A stretch of 64,000 bases of DNA, from contig NCSJ02000125.1 in the NCBI GenBank assembly GCA_002812745.2, positions 55,098-119,097 of the forward strand. Reading direction: 5' to 3'. The stretch comes from Scytalidium lignicola. Its lineage: Eukaryota > Ascomycota > Leotiomycetes. Shown here in pieces: positions 1-13,159 of this stretch (its first letter is position 1; every line of letters begins with the position of its first letter). The translations under genes and the position numbers were made by a program. Below the pieces are notes generated by a model, which saw nothing but the letters and a program-made list of their open reading frames with translations, did no database searches and was not told the DNA's origin.

Positions 1-1494
1 ACCAGAATAATCACGACATAAGAGACATCCAGGTTGTCTGGGTGCAGGAACAGGTCGAGACTTGACAGCATTGATTTGTGGAAGGGATGGCTTGGAACTG
101 ATAGGGATAGGTGGAGGGACAGCACCATTTGGAACGGAGCTAGCGCCGGCTCCAGGCCTCGATTGCAAGCCAGTCTTCTCCTCGATGAATTGTGTCAAAT
201 ATTCCAGTTTCCTATAATTCCGATATTCTTCTGGCGTGTCGCTCTGACCATCGAAGAAGAAAAGAGTAGGCCACATCGTAACATTAAACCTCGCACCGAG
301 ATCCTTGTGTCCATAGGAATCCAGCTTGGCAATGATGACCTGATCCTTGGCATATGCGAAGTTATCAGCAAGTTCTTCATAGATCGGTGCAAGCTCTTTG
401 CAGTGGGAGCAAAATGGGGCATAAAAGTCGACGAGAGCGGGCTTTCCTGACATGACAATGGAATCGAAATTGCTTGAGGTAAGCTCTACGACGTTTCCTT
501 CGTGTGGATGAGGAACGGCAGCAGGAACAGCGACAGGCACGGGCACTGGGACGTTAACAGCAGCCGGAACATGGATAGGAACAGATGCTGGAACCGGACC
601 CTGAGCGTTGGGTTTAGGCTTAGCTGTACCACCGCCAAACCCCATAGCGAGAATAGATCGAGCAGGGGTCGGATTAGCAGGAGGAAGTTTCCTAGGCGAT
701 GGCAATGTCTGCTGCGAAGCACGGTTCTCTTCAGCCACCAAGTTATTCCTGCTAGGTTGTCGTGGAGGTGCTCTAGGCGGTAGACTAGGCCTTGAGGGTA
801 ACTTTGGGGGTGTGGGCTTAACATCGCGGCCGTGATCGATGATTGGAGGCTTCAAGACATTCTGTGTTGATTTTGCTGACGCCAAGGGGGCAGTCTTCGT
901 CGTCGTCGTCGATACTGCTGCTGGCGATGATTTCTGCTCCAGATCCCTCCTAGTAGGAGGTAATGGGGGAAGTTTCGCCTGGTCAAATGCAGGAGGTAAG
1001 TTCCTAGGCCCGTCCTTCGAGGAGACGCTTGTGTTCGAGGAGCTTGTATGGCCTAATGACATTCCTGATATGGTGGAGCTGTAGGATTGTATCGAGGAGT
1101 TGGATGCTTTTCTATTCAACTGTGCAGATGGCCGACGAGGAGGTAAGGCAGGTGAAGGTTGAGTGGACTTTCTCACTGGGAGAGGAGGAGGTTGTGATTT
1201 GGCGCTTGGGGATCGCGGTGGTGGTGGACGATGTTGGTCTCTGTCGACAGGTGGAGGGGGGAGGATGCCATTATGTTTCACAGTATTTGACATAGTGTTG
1301 CCATTCAGCTTTACTGTTGGAGAGCTAACAGAATGTACAGGCGGAATATTTATGGTTCGGCTTCGCGATTCAATCGCAGGTCGATTCGAGGGAGGGGGCA
1401 TGATTGGTGTTGGACGGTGTTCGGCCTGTTGCTTGTTCAAGGCAGCGATTCTCTGCGCGAGAGAAGTAAACTGGGGCTCCTCCACGTCTGCCAT
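1..1494 (-). CDS. Proline-rich protein with thioredoxin-like domain, N-terminal 498 codons (partial, runs off the window)
   Basis: One open frame of 498 codons runs without a stop from the ATG at 1494 to base 1. The start gives MADVEEPQFTSLAQRIAALN. Residues ~25-300 are low complexity and rich in PPPP, PPLPP and PSLPPRAPP motifs, the type bound by SH3 or WW domains, followed by a Pro/Val/Ala linker. A thioredoxin fold follows at about residues 333-440: VVELTSSNFD, then KPALVDFY, active site APFCSHC (CxxC with Ser-His in place of Gly-His), and the cis-Pro motif MWPTLFFF. The visible end is CLLCRDYSG, which I recall as preceding the transglutaminase-like domain of fungal CYK3-type proteins; that is inference because the rest is outside the window. 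No signal peptide is seen, so a cytosolic role is likelier than an ER PDI role, although the Trx domain most resembles ERp38/tigA domains. Confidence 0.85.
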   Translation of the reverse strand, partial: MADVEEPQFTSLAQRIAALNKQQAEHRPTPIMPPPSNRPAIESRSRTINIPPVHSVSSPTVKLNGNTMSNTVKHNGILPPPPVDRDQHRPPPPRSPSAKSQPPPLPVRKSTQPSPALPPRRPSAQLNRKASNSSIQSYSSTISGMSLGHTSSSNTSVSSKDGPRNLPPAFDQAKLPPLPPTRRDLEQKSSPAAVSTTTTKTAPLASAKSTQNVLKPPIIDHGRDVKPTPPKLPSRPSLPPRAPPRQPSRNNLVAEENRASQQTLPSPRKLPPANPTPARSILAMGFGGGTAKPKPNAQGPVPASVPIHVPAAVNVPVPVPVAVPAAVPHPHEGNVVELTSSNFDSIVMSGKPALVDFYAPFCSHCKELAPIYEELADNFAYAKDQVIIAKLDSYGHKDLGARFNVTMWPTLFFFDGQSDTPEEYRNYRKLEYLTQFIEEKTGLQSRPGAGASSVPNGAVPPPIPISSKPSLPQINAVKSRPVPAPRQPGCLLCRDYSG

Positions 1495-1767
1495 GGTGAC
1501 TGGAATCTGTTGATGACAGCACAGATAGCGAGACGTAGCAACTTTGACTGATAATGTCGTCGTCGAGGACGAGGCTTGGCAGGGTGTAACCACCTTTTCG
1601 CGAGTGGTTGCCGCGCGTAATTCACGATTACTGATCCCTCGAGAACGTAGAGCACCTCAGTTGAAAGAAAGACTATGGGTAAATAGTAGAGGTAAGAATA
1701 TTTTGTCTCATTTGTGAAAGAAGCGTCTAAAGAATGCCAATAAATTATAAAACTAATGAGAAAATAT
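1495..1767. other. Upstream region of the proline-rich/Trx gene
   Basis: Presumed 5' UTR and promoter of the minus-strand gene ending at 1494. Composition is ordinary up to ~1650 and then shifts to AT. No other gene is seen. Confidence 0.4.
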
Positions 1768-1947
1768 GAGGTCGACGAGGCTGTGAATGGGCTTCGCCAG
1801 GTTGATGAAACGCCTCACCGCCCGTAGATGTGGGATCTTGCGGCAGAAAACGGCTGCTATGCCAGATTGGGCGACGAAGGATCAAAGGACAGCAACGTCC
1901 TCATTGATGACCTCAGACTAAAAATAGCTATCGCTCAGCTCGAATAA
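1768..1947 (+). pseudogene. Short coding-like remnant at the edge of the AT-rich block
   Basis: A 60-codon frame of ordinary GC content, starting EVDEAVNGLRQVDE and ending LRLKIAIAQLE before TAA at 1945-1947. It has one internal TAG, 15 codons or so before the point where the frame resumes with MWDLAAENG. The amphipathic Glu/Leu-rich pattern looks protein-like, but I do not recognise it. It is probably the 3' end of a gene cut off and decayed when the retroelement block formed. It could also be chance. Confidence 0.25.
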
Positions 1948-2164
1948 ATAATCAATTGAAATAACAGACATGACAATACCATCGCCATCATAAACAATCC
2001 GAACCCTACACCATGGTCTATTGATTGGTCTACGAGTATGTCCCGCTTAAGACGACCAACATGCGGGGCAAGGCACCTTTGATAATTCAAGAAAACAACC
2101 TTGACAAATCCTTTCTCAGACACCTAAATTCCTACCATCACAATAAAGAACAAACCATTTTAAA

Positions 2165-2385
2165 TTTATCCTACTTATATAAAAAATAATCGCACACATC
2201 AAAAACTCTCTATACAACTAAACCCACCAAACCTCTTAAGTCTTATAAGTCTATAGACCTCTTAAACCCTTTAAGTCCTTTAAGTCTTAATCATATTATA
2301 TAATTGCTAGGTTCTTTATATACATTTTACTATATATTAAACCTCAGGCTTACACTAATCAGCTTGTTAAGTCAAATCCATAATA
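2165..2385 (-). repeat. 3' LTR of Gypsy copy A1, truncated or heavily decayed
   Basis: The right end (CCTCAGGCTTACACTAATC ... ATAATA) and the pyrimidine-rich flank TTATCCCC (the PPT on the minus strand) match the other LTR copies. The left ~120 bp expected from the full LTR is not recognisable. It includes the short CTTAAGTCC-like repeats seen in the other copies. Confidence 0.6.
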
Positions 2386-5300
2386 TTATCCCCTTTTTGT
2401 ATTAACATTATCTTAACACTTAACTATTATCATGAACATTTGCTTTGTTTAACAATTCCTCTTTCCTTTTTAACATGCTACTTAAATAACAATATTCTAA
2501 GAATAGTATAAAAGAAAGGACAAGATTAAGAAAATATTAAAAAGCATTAAACTTAGAAAACTATATAATAAAGTACAGTACTAAGATATCTCCTTGTAAT
2601 TTCTACATTCAAAATAGTTTAACTTACTTGATAGTTTTTAAGTCCAACTGTTATAATGAATACACTTAATGAAAGCATAAGTATAAGAGTAGGAGTATTC
2701 TTATAACCTCTTAAAAAACCCTTAATAAGAAGGAGGCTTATCTTAAAGCTGAGAAGGAAAAGGCTACTCAAGTTATAACTAAGAATATAACTTGTCTTAC
2801 TTATCTTTACAAACAAAAGAAATTCCTTCATAAACATATTAGTAAAATAATCTATTATAAACTTTCTTTATTAAATGAGTTAAACACTACAAAAGAGAAA
2901 GAGAAATAAGAGAAACAAAATTCCTTATAACCCTTAAAATTGCATTCTGTTAACTTAAGCATAACTTCTTCCTTTATTGTCAACTCCTTCTTCTTTAACC
3001 TTGTAATTCTATTACTTAAAAATCCATTTTAAGATAAGTTTAATAATATCCCTTTAATAATTCCTTATAACTTATAAGATTAAAAGTAAGCTTTTATCCA
3101 TTCTTACTTTCTAAATACTTTATTTATTTAATTAAATATTGTAATTTCTTATAATACATCTTATAACTGATGATTTCCTCAACTTCATATTCTCTTTCCA
3201 GATTGACTTCTTCTAGCATTAGCATTTAGGCATTCTTAAGTACTAACTCAAGAAGTGAAATATAGAAAATAAGATATATCTTAACTATTATTGATAATTT
3301 TAATTTATACATTAAAAGTTTATAAACTTCTTTAATTTCATACAATCTTATCTTAATTCAGTTTAATTTATCATTTAGTCTTATTATTTTAATGTTTTTT
3401 CTAAGAAGATAAACTTTATCCTCNTTTTTTATACATTAGTTTTTATCAAATGTTTATAATTATAATACTTCTTTATTCTTTCTTTAATATATTAAATTGA
3501 GTTCTTAATCTTGCTTTNCATTTCTTNTATTTANTTTANATANATCTTNATTGATTTACTTGTNAATTCTAATTCTANTCTANTNTAAAACCCTTNTGGT
3601 TCTTNNNTATAATTCNCATANAATAAAGTNNTTTTANTTAANTNATATAGTATATTATTATATAACATTTCTGCTATTNNNAAGTAATTAACCTAGTTGT
3701 CCTAATCATAATTAATATAACATCTCAANTATCCTTCTAACTATATGTTTAAACATTTTGTTTGCTTATTAGTCTGTAAATATTATACTATTGACAATTT
3801 CCTTTNAACTCTTATTCTTGTTGTTAATATTTCTTAAAACTTANATANAAATCTTATATNTCTATNAAANATTATTTGTTTTANTACTCCTTATTANGAN
3901 ATTACTCTTTNNANGAATATATCAANTACCTNTTTTACTCNTTAAGTCTCCTTGAACAATTCAAAGATTATAAACTTGATATAATACTTAGTTATTATAA
4001 AGATAAAGTTATACTTAACCTTTATCATATAATCTGTGGAAACCAGTAGTTTTATGATAAAATCTCATCTGATTAATTCTTATAGATTATTAGGTATTTA
4101 TATAAAGTATAATTATCCTCAAGGCTTCCTTTTTAGATTCTTAGCCTTTTTACAAATTTCACATTTAATAATTACCTTTTTAATTACTAATTATAATTTC
4201 ATGATAAAATAATCTTTATTGATTTGATAATAACATTAGGCTACTCTTATATGTTCATTATATAGCAAATTATACTATTCTTTAATAAACTCCTTTGTCA
4301 GTTTTATTAGTATATATAACTTCTTGTTCTTATATTAAATGTCTTTAAATTTCTCCTACTTACCTTTGATTATGTTTAGTAAAGCATTCTTTGCCTTTTC
4401 CTTTTTNAGTTGCTTTTCTAATTTAATTAGCCTATTACTTGTTAATTATTATTGTAATAACTATAAATTATTCCTTATTATATACTAAGAATTTACCTTT
4501 ATCTTCTTTTAATATTAGTTTACTTTTTTCCTTTTTCTTTANNTAAATACTCAAGTTTCCAACTCAGAGCATTTACTCTTCCATTGTCTTCACCCTTAAT
4601 ATGAGTAATCTTAAAATCATACTCAGATAATTTCTCTGCTTATTATACTTGCTTAACATTTAATTGTTTAATTATTATAAAGTATTGAAGGTTATGATAA
4701 TCCAAAAGTATATCAACTGTTTTATTAAATCTAACAACATACACTTGCTAATACTTCAAAGCTTTTATGATAATTAACATTTCCTTATTTAATGTTTGAT
4801 AATTCCTCTTAACAATATTCAGCTTTCTTGACCAAAATGTTAATAATACTTAATAATATTATTTGCTAATCTATTATGATTATAATAGCATAACTCTTAA
4901 TGTTACATTAAAGGCATCAATTTCAATTCTTATTCCTCTCTTTAGATCAAAGATCCCCAAGAAGTCTTCCTTCACAAAAGCATCTTTAATACTTTAGAAT
5001 ACTTCTTTCACAATGTTATCCTATTCATAAGCTTAATTCTTCTTTATAAGTTCAATCAATAATATGGAGATCTTAGAATAATCTTTTATAAATCTCTAGT
5101 AATAGTTAGTTAACCTTAAGAAACTTTATAATTATTTAACAATCTTAGGTGGTTCTCATTCTTTAATCACTTAAATCTTATTATCAAGGGTTTCTATTCT
5201 TTCTCCAAAAATACAATGTCCTAAGAACTGAACTTATTCCTTGTAAAATTCACATTTTACCAGTTTATAACACAATCCTGCCTCTTATAACACTTATAAA

Positions 5301-8300
5301 ACAATCTTGACATACTTTGTATACTCCTTAATACTCTTTGAGTATATAATTATATTATCAAGATATACTATCATAAATTTCTCTAAGTATTTTTCTAATA
5401 TTCAATCTATTATCCTTTGTTATATTGTTAGAGCATTGGTCATATTAAATGTTATAACTAATAGCTTGAATAATTTGTATTTTGTTCAAATAGCAACTTT
5501 NTACTNATTACCTCNTTTTAATCNTAACCAGATTAAATACTGATTATAAGTCTAGCTTGGTGAATATAACAATTCCCTTTAGCTTGTTCATCATTGAATC
5601 TATCAATAACAAAAGGTATTAATCCTTCTTAATCTTATTATTCAAGTGTTTATAATCATCACAAGGTTATTCTAATAGATTATCTCCTTTCTTTATATAA
5701 TACAGTAATACTTTAACTTTGTTATAACCTTCTTTGTACAAACCTTTAAGAATCATTTTCTTAAGTAACTATTTTCTTATTACCTCATCTTCAATAAGAG
5801 TTGTTTGATAAATTAGTTTGTAAGCTAATCTAAACCCCTCTTTAAACTTTATCTTATAATCTTATAGTTTATGTTCTAGTAAGGCTAAATCATCAAGTCT
5901 TTCTATGAATAACTTTAACTATTCATAATATTCCTCAAGTATATATTTTATAGTTTTATTAACATGGACAATTCTTAAAGATATAGCTTTTTCCAAGAAG
6001 ATAATTATACTTGTTCTTTAGTTGATTATTAGATTATACTTCCTTATTTATTTAATTCTTAATATAACTTAATATATTCTTAACCTTATAACATCAAAAG
6101 ATATCTTCTTTTAATAGCTTCTACTATACTTTATATCTAAGTTTTGAGTTTAAATGTTAACATGCTTTTAAACCTTAGTATTGTTTATTAACGATATCAG
6201 ATAGTTGTTGTTCTTAACTCTTGTACTAAGTCCAAGTTGTTTTATAACTTATTTGTTAATGAAATTTCTTTTAACTCTTAAATCAATTAAGGCTCTTACT
6301 AACTTTTTTATACAATTTTATGTTTATGTATAATGAACCCTCATTATTCATAGAGTAAACATTAATGTTCTTAACATTGTTAACTAATACATTATCTTTA
6401 ATTTTTAAGTTCTTAGTGTTTTCCTCTAGTTCCTTGAACAATATTGTTTGTCTTTTAATAAGATTTCTCAGTCTTAGTCCATTTAAGCTTTTATTATTCA
6501 TGAATACATGTATATCTTATACTTATTTTACTATTTCATTTCCAAGGTATTCTCTTATCTCAATGATAAAGATATTACTTTCCATAGGAATTCTTCTTGT
6601 AGAATTCAAAGAGTATACTATTACTTCTTAGTTAAACTGTTGATTAATCCTTTGTAATAACTTATCCTCCTTTAATAACATAATAAGTAACTTTAAAAGT
6701 AATGAATCTTCCTCTAGTTCATCAATTATAAGTAATACTTTTATATCTTAATTGGCTAGTTTGACAATTATCTTAACTAGTTCTCTTTGTTCTTGTTAAG
6801 CATAATATTATTCAACTTCAAGCAGTTATTCTATTAATTTTCTTAAACCTTAGATTTCTTTGTATTAGATTTTTACTTCTGTTCAGTCTTGTTAGTAGAT
6901 TATTATCAAAAGTCCTTTATACTGTATATTATTTCTTCTTTATACAATATAACTTAACCCTTTTTCAATTATCATCTAAACTTCTTTAAGCATTTGATCA
7001 AAGTTGTCTTAGATCTGAGTTCTTTTTACAAGCAAAAGGAATTCATATATTCTTTTCTTTATAATAATACTCTGAAAGTTAGTCTTATAAACTAGAGTAA
7101 GATCTTTAATATTAAGTTTATATGCCTTAATAGTTACTTCTTCTTATTATACAATTTTATAAAGTTGACTTCTGTTCAGGATTTCTTATTCTTTTAGTCC
7201 TTGTATACTAATTATGAGATAATATTTCAAGATTAATAGTTCTTTAGAAATAAGATACTATTTTGTTAGTATAACTTCAAAGTCTAATAGTATAATCATT
7301 CAAATTCTATTAACTCTAGGAATTGATCTTCATCTGCCTTAGTCTTTGATTTAATTGTTGTCTTGAGAATATCTTTTATACTAAGTCCTTTCCATAAGTA
7401 CAGAATTTGTTTCAAGGATTCTTGTTATTACTATCTTATCTACATTAGTTTTAATAATAAACTATAATATAATTACTAAGTCTTAATAATCTTCTTTGCT
7501 TAATGAGTTTCCNTTTTTCACTTTCCAAGTCTTTTTCTTCTGAAGATTTTGACAAGATATTCATGATTCTTAGAATTCTCATAACTCCAACTTTAACTAT
7601 TATACTTGACTTGTTATCTTTCTTATAAGTATTTGCTATATATCCTAGAAGTCTACACTTGAAATATAACTTATTTTTTCTTCTTTTATCAAATTCTTTA
7701 AAGGAAATTCTAAAGGAATTCCCTTTTTTTACTTTTTCCTTTGACATACTTCTTTCCTTTCTCTTTAAAAGTCTTTCCTTTCTTTATAACATCTAATTCT
7801 ATAAGGTCTTCTTGATCTTTCTTGTTGTTAGTCCTTCTTTAGTTAAAGTAAAATCTTCTTTTCTTGTTCAAGATCATCTTATATTGTTTATTCCTGATCT
7901 TGATAGACAAGTCAACAAGAGCATTGAACATAATAACTATAAGTTGTTAATATAATTCCTCCTTGATAAAATCCTTAAGCTTAATCTTATACTAGTGTAT
8001 ATATACTTCTTCTCCTCAATTGACTAATACTGTATACTAGTGATAAAGCATTACATATTCACTAAGGCTCTTGGTTTGTCTAAGATAAGCCAATTGTCTT
8101 TTAACATTCCTTTTTTCATCAATATCCTTATACAAGTGTTTGAGTTCTCCTATATAGTTTTCCTAACTTGTAAGGATGTTGATTACTCCTTAGTTTGTTG
8201 TTCCCTTGTTTATTATAAACTATTTATCCTTAAAGGGTTAAAACCAAGTTTTAGCCACTCCTCTTAAGTATATTAATGCTCACAGAACCTTATACATATC

Positions 8301-8840
8301 TCTAAATAATAAGTAATCATTTAATACTAAATAAGTTCTAATTTGAGCAAGATACATCTTAAGCTTCTTTTTGTCCTTATAAAACAAGTCTAGTCTAACA
8401 ATTTTAACTTCTTTAAGCGTTGCTATTAGAGCTTGTTCTATGTTACTCTTTAGTTTAAAGTCTAGATTAAGGTCTAGACTTGAAGCTCTTAGTACTAGCT
8501 CTTGGTCAGGTTTAAGTAATAACAGTGTTAGTTTCTTTTTTGTAACTCTTGATGATTCTCTAATAATTAATCCTTTTGTTGACTTAACAAGTTGCTTTAA
8601 TAATATAACAACTTCTTCTAACATTCCTTCTTGAATATTAGTTTTCTCAATAGTTTGATTTTCACCTTAATCTTCTTCAGAACTATCTTCTGAACTTTCC
8701 TCAGATACTTCTTTAAATTCTTCTTCAGATTCTTCTTCAAAGCCTTCTTCAAAACCTTTGTCAGGTTGTTATTCATTGTTGTTATCTACTAGTATGTCTA
8801 TTTCCAAATCCTGATTCATCAAGATAAGTAATATTCAAAA

Positions 8841-9179
8841 TGTTACAAAACTACACTATCCAGGTCACTGGATAGCCAAGGGTAAGGTAGATATTCAAGA
8901 ATAGTGGAAACATATAACATACAAACAACTAAGTCAAAGGTAAAATATAGTAATGTATTTAAGTTGAACATAAAGAGTTTACTCTTATATTCTTACAGTA
9001 TACTTATATAGATAATGAAATCCTGCTAGACCTTTTAGAGTCCTTAGAGTCCTCTGGAGTCCCTTAAGGATCCTAGGACTCCATCATATAACCTCTGATT
9101 GTTAAGTTCTCTATGTATACCTTCTATGTACTAAGCCTCAAGCTTACACTAATCAGCTTATTAGGTAAAACCTATAATA
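8841..9179 (-). repeat. 5' LTR of Gypsy copy A1
   Basis: About 339 bp, matching in reverse the LTR at 13799-14154 and aligned with 15532-15914. It starts on the plus strand with TGTTACAAAACTAC and contains the shared block around GGATAGCCAAGGGTAAGGTAG and the end block GCTTACACTAATCAGCTTAT. Confidence 0.8.
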
Positions 9180-10149
9180 ATATACTTCTTTGAATATATG
9201 TTTAACAAGGTTATTAATAATAAAATAACTTTTTGCTAACTTTGTTAATATAGTAAAGAATACTTTAATATAGAATTCCTTTAACAATTTTACTTGTTCA
9301 TAATAATTCTTGAAGATTATCAACTTATATTCAAAGTTATTAGTTATTTTGTTATACTTTTAGTCTTTTATATATATCTTAACAATATTAAAGATTTATG
9401 TTATATATACAAGTTATGTTGAAAATAATAATAATAAGCTAAACTTATAATTAAAATTGTAATCTTATTATAATTTATAAAACTGTTGATAATTATTCTA
9501 AGAAATTATAAATGTTAAAAAAATACTTAATTCTTAGCTTATATACATTAAACTAAGAACTTTAAAGTTGATTTAAGCGTTTATAAGATAAATAACTATA
9601 AGAAGTATAATAATTACAAAGATAATAAGTCCTTTTTAAAAGTTTTGAAAAGTATATTAAAAATCTTCTTTATTTTATAAGTATTATTCTTTTTCCTGTA
9701 TAATATTCATAAAAGTTTAAACAATTATAATAGTTTTAATATTGTACATTATATGTACATTACTATAATAAAGGTAATTTTATAAGCTTTGTATTTTTTT
9801 TAAGTAATAACCTTAAAAGTATTAACTATAAAGGTCTTAAAATCTTTTTAGAATAAGTTTTATAAGTTTACATCACTAGTTTTGTTAAAGTAATACTTGT
9901 AAACTTTAATAGTTAAGTATTTTTATATATTGTTTATAATAGCATTTTTAAAGTTTATTCCTTATTCTCATTTCTTGATTAATATTATTTAATTTACTTT
10001 TATAATACTCTTTGTCATTCTTATAATAATTTTTTAACTTGTTTTCCTTTGTATTCTTTGTTATATCTTTTATTTTTTGTTATATTTCTTATTATTCTTA
10101 AGCTTTATATTATTATTTACTAATACTAGCATAAAGTACTTAAATAGAT
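9180..10149. other. AT-rich DNA between two Gypsy copies, no identifiable content
   Basis: Very AT-rich and stop-rich in all frames, with no match that I can see to the neighbouring elements. Probably decayed repeat. Confidence 0.4.
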
Positions 10150-13100
10150 AAAAAAGCANAATNNAATAATTAATTAAAGAACAAGTATAATTACCTTCTT
10201 AGAAGAAACTATATCTTTGAGAACTGTCCATATCAATGAAACTATAAAAACATATTCTTAAGGAATATTATGAATAACTAAAGCTATTCATAGAAAGACC
10301 TGATGATTTAGCCTTACCTAAGTATAAACTATAAGATCATAAGATAAAGCTCAAAGAGAGGTTCAGACCAGCCTATGGACCAATTTATCAAACAACTCTT
10401 GCTGAGGATAAGACGACGAAAAAATGGTTACTTGAGAAAATGGTGCTTAAAGGTTTATATAAAGAAAGTCATGGCAAAGCCAAAGCATCACTACATTATG
10501 CAAAGAAAGGAGACAATCCGTTGGGATAACCTTATGATGACTACAAACACTTGAATAATAGAACTAAGAAAGACTAATACCCCTTACCATTAATAGATTC
10601 AATGATGGACAAGCTGAAGGGAATTATTATATTCATTAAACTAGACTTATAGTCAATGTTTAATCTGGTTAGGATTAAAAGAGATAACAAATGGAAAGCT
10701 GTTATTTGAACAAAATATGGATTATTTGAGTTATTGGTTATGACATTTAGTATGACCAATACTCCAGCAACACAACAAAGAATAATGGACTGAATATTAG
10801 AAAAATATTTGGAGAAATTCATAATGGTATATCTTGATGATATAATCATATACTCAAAGAGTATCAAAGAACATACAAAGTATGTTAAGCTTGTTTTACA
10901 AGCGTTATAGAAGGTAGGATTATGTTGTAAACCAGTAAAATGTGAATTCTACAAGGAACAAGTTCAGTTCTTAGGACACTGTATTTCTGGAGAAAGAATA
11001 AAAACCCTTGATGACAAGATTCAGGCGATTAAAGAATAAGAACCACCTAAGACTGTTAAGCAACTACAAAGTTTCTTAAGGTTAACCAACTATTACCGGA
11101 GATTTGTAAAAGACTATTCTAAGATCTCCATACCATTGACTGAACTCACAAAGAAGGATCAAGCTTATGAATAGAATAATACTACAAAGGAAGCATTCTA
11201 AAGCATTAAGAATACCTTTGTAAAAGGAGATTTCTTAAGAATCTTTAATCCAGAGAAAAGAATAAAAATTGAAACTGATGCCTTTAATATAGCATTAAAA
11301 GTTGTGTTATCATAATCATAGCAGATTGGTAAACGACACTACCAAGTACTATTAGCATTTTGGTCAAGAAAGCTAAACGCTGCTAAAAGAAATTATCAGA
11401 CATCGGATAAGGAGATGTTAGCCATTGTAAAAGCTCTGAAGTATTGGAGAATATATGTTGTTGGATCCAGTAAGACAATTGATATACTTTCAAATCACCA
11501 TAACCTCTAATACTTCATAACAACCAAACAGTTGAATGCTAGACAAGCATAATAGGCAAAGAAACTGTCTGAATACGATTTTAAGATTACTCATGTTAAA
11601 GGCAAAGATAATAAGAGAGTAAATGCTTTAAGTCAGAAACCTGAGTACTTAGCCAAGGAAAAGGAGGAAAGTGAACTTATATTAAAGGAAGATGAGAGTA
11701 GATTCCTAGTATACAATAAAAGGCAACTTATGGTTATCACAGTAGTAACGGACAAACACTAGGCTGATCGAATCAGTAAAGCAACTAAGAGGGAAAAGGG
11801 GCAGAACACTTTACCAGACATGACTAAGGGCAAGTAGGAAAGAATCGAAAACATTTGGTATAAGAACAAAAGACTATATATACCAACGGAATTGGCAGAA
11901 GAGTTTGTCAGAGAATAATATAGTCTACTATACAATGGATATATAGGGATAACCTAATGTTATTACCAAATTAATAAGGATTACTTTATCATGAAACTAC
12001 AATCAATAATTAAGAAAGTAATCATAGAATGTGAAATCTATAAGAAGGCCAAGAATCCTAGAAGGAAGCCTTGAAAACAATTACACCTTATACAAATACC
12101 CAACAATCTATAAGAACTAATCAGATAGGATTTTATTGTAAAACTACTAGTTTCCACAGATCATACAACAAAGGTTGAGTATAACTCCATCTTTGTGGTA
12201 ATTAAACATCATACCAATTATACAACATTTGAACTGTTCAAGGAGACTTGGGGAGTAGAAGAGATAGCCAATATATTCTTACGAAGAATAATATCTCAAT
12301 GGGGATTGCCAAAACAGATAATCTCTGATAAAGATATTAGATTCACATTTAAGTTTTAGGAAACATTAACAGCAAAAATAAGAGTCAAAAGGAAATTGTC
12401 AACAGTATAGCACCTACAAACCGACAGAAAAACAGAACGTTTGAACAGATGGTTGGAAAGATACCTCAGATACTATGTCAACTATGATCAAGACAATTAA
12501 GTTGATTACTTGCTGATAGCAGAGATAGCGTACAATGGTGCACCACATAAATCAACCAAGATCACTCCATTCTATGCAAACTATGGACAAGAACCAGAAG
12601 GGTTCTATACTAGACTAGAATTAGAATCCACAAGTGAATTGGCAAAGATCCATGCAAAACAGATAGAAGAAATGTAAGAAAGGATCAAGAACTCACTTCA
12701 ATACACTAAGGAAAGAATAAAGAAGTATTACAATCATAGACGCTTGATGAAACCAGCATATAAAAAAGAAGATAAAGTTTATCTTCTTAGAAGAAACATC
12801 AAAACAACAAGACTAAGTGATAAACTAGACTAGGTAAAGATAAGACTATACAAAATCAAAGAAGTCTATAAAACCTTTAACATATAAATTAAAGTTACTA
12901 ATAATAGTTAAGATACATTTTGTTTTTTATGTTTTACTTCTTGAACTAATACTTAAAAATACTCAAATTCTAATACTAAAGGAAGTTAATCTAGAAAGAG
13001 AATACAAAGTTGAGAAAATCATTAGCCATAAGATATATTATAGAAAATTACAATACTTGGTTAAATGGATAAGATACTCAGAAAGTGAGAATAGATAAGA

Positions 13101-13159
13101 ACCTACTAATAATCTTATAAGTTATGAGGAAGTACTAAAGGTATATTACCAAGCTTATC

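Larger units (their letters stand above)
2165..9179 (-). mobile_element. Nearly full-length decayed Ty3/Gypsy chromovirus (copy A1)
   Basis: A minus-strand LTR retrotransposon of about 7 kb: 5' LTR at the right (8841-9179), internal region 2386-8840, 3' LTR at the left (~2165-2385, shortened). In order on the minus strand: a Gag start near 8820 with an acidic Glu/Ser stretch; a Gag core (8280-8624); a degenerate CCHC knuckle near 7630-7690 (the histidine and last cysteine read as Tyr); a reverse transcriptase with a YLDN box near 5340-5370; RNase H near 4600-5000; integrase; and a chromodomain near 3080-3230 (EYEVEEIISYKMYY). All frames are broken by stops. The excess of TpA and the Cys-to-Tyr and Arg-to-His/Lys type changes are typical of RIP. 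Many Ns interrupt 3420-4550. The chromodomain places it with chromoviruses. Confidence 0.85.
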
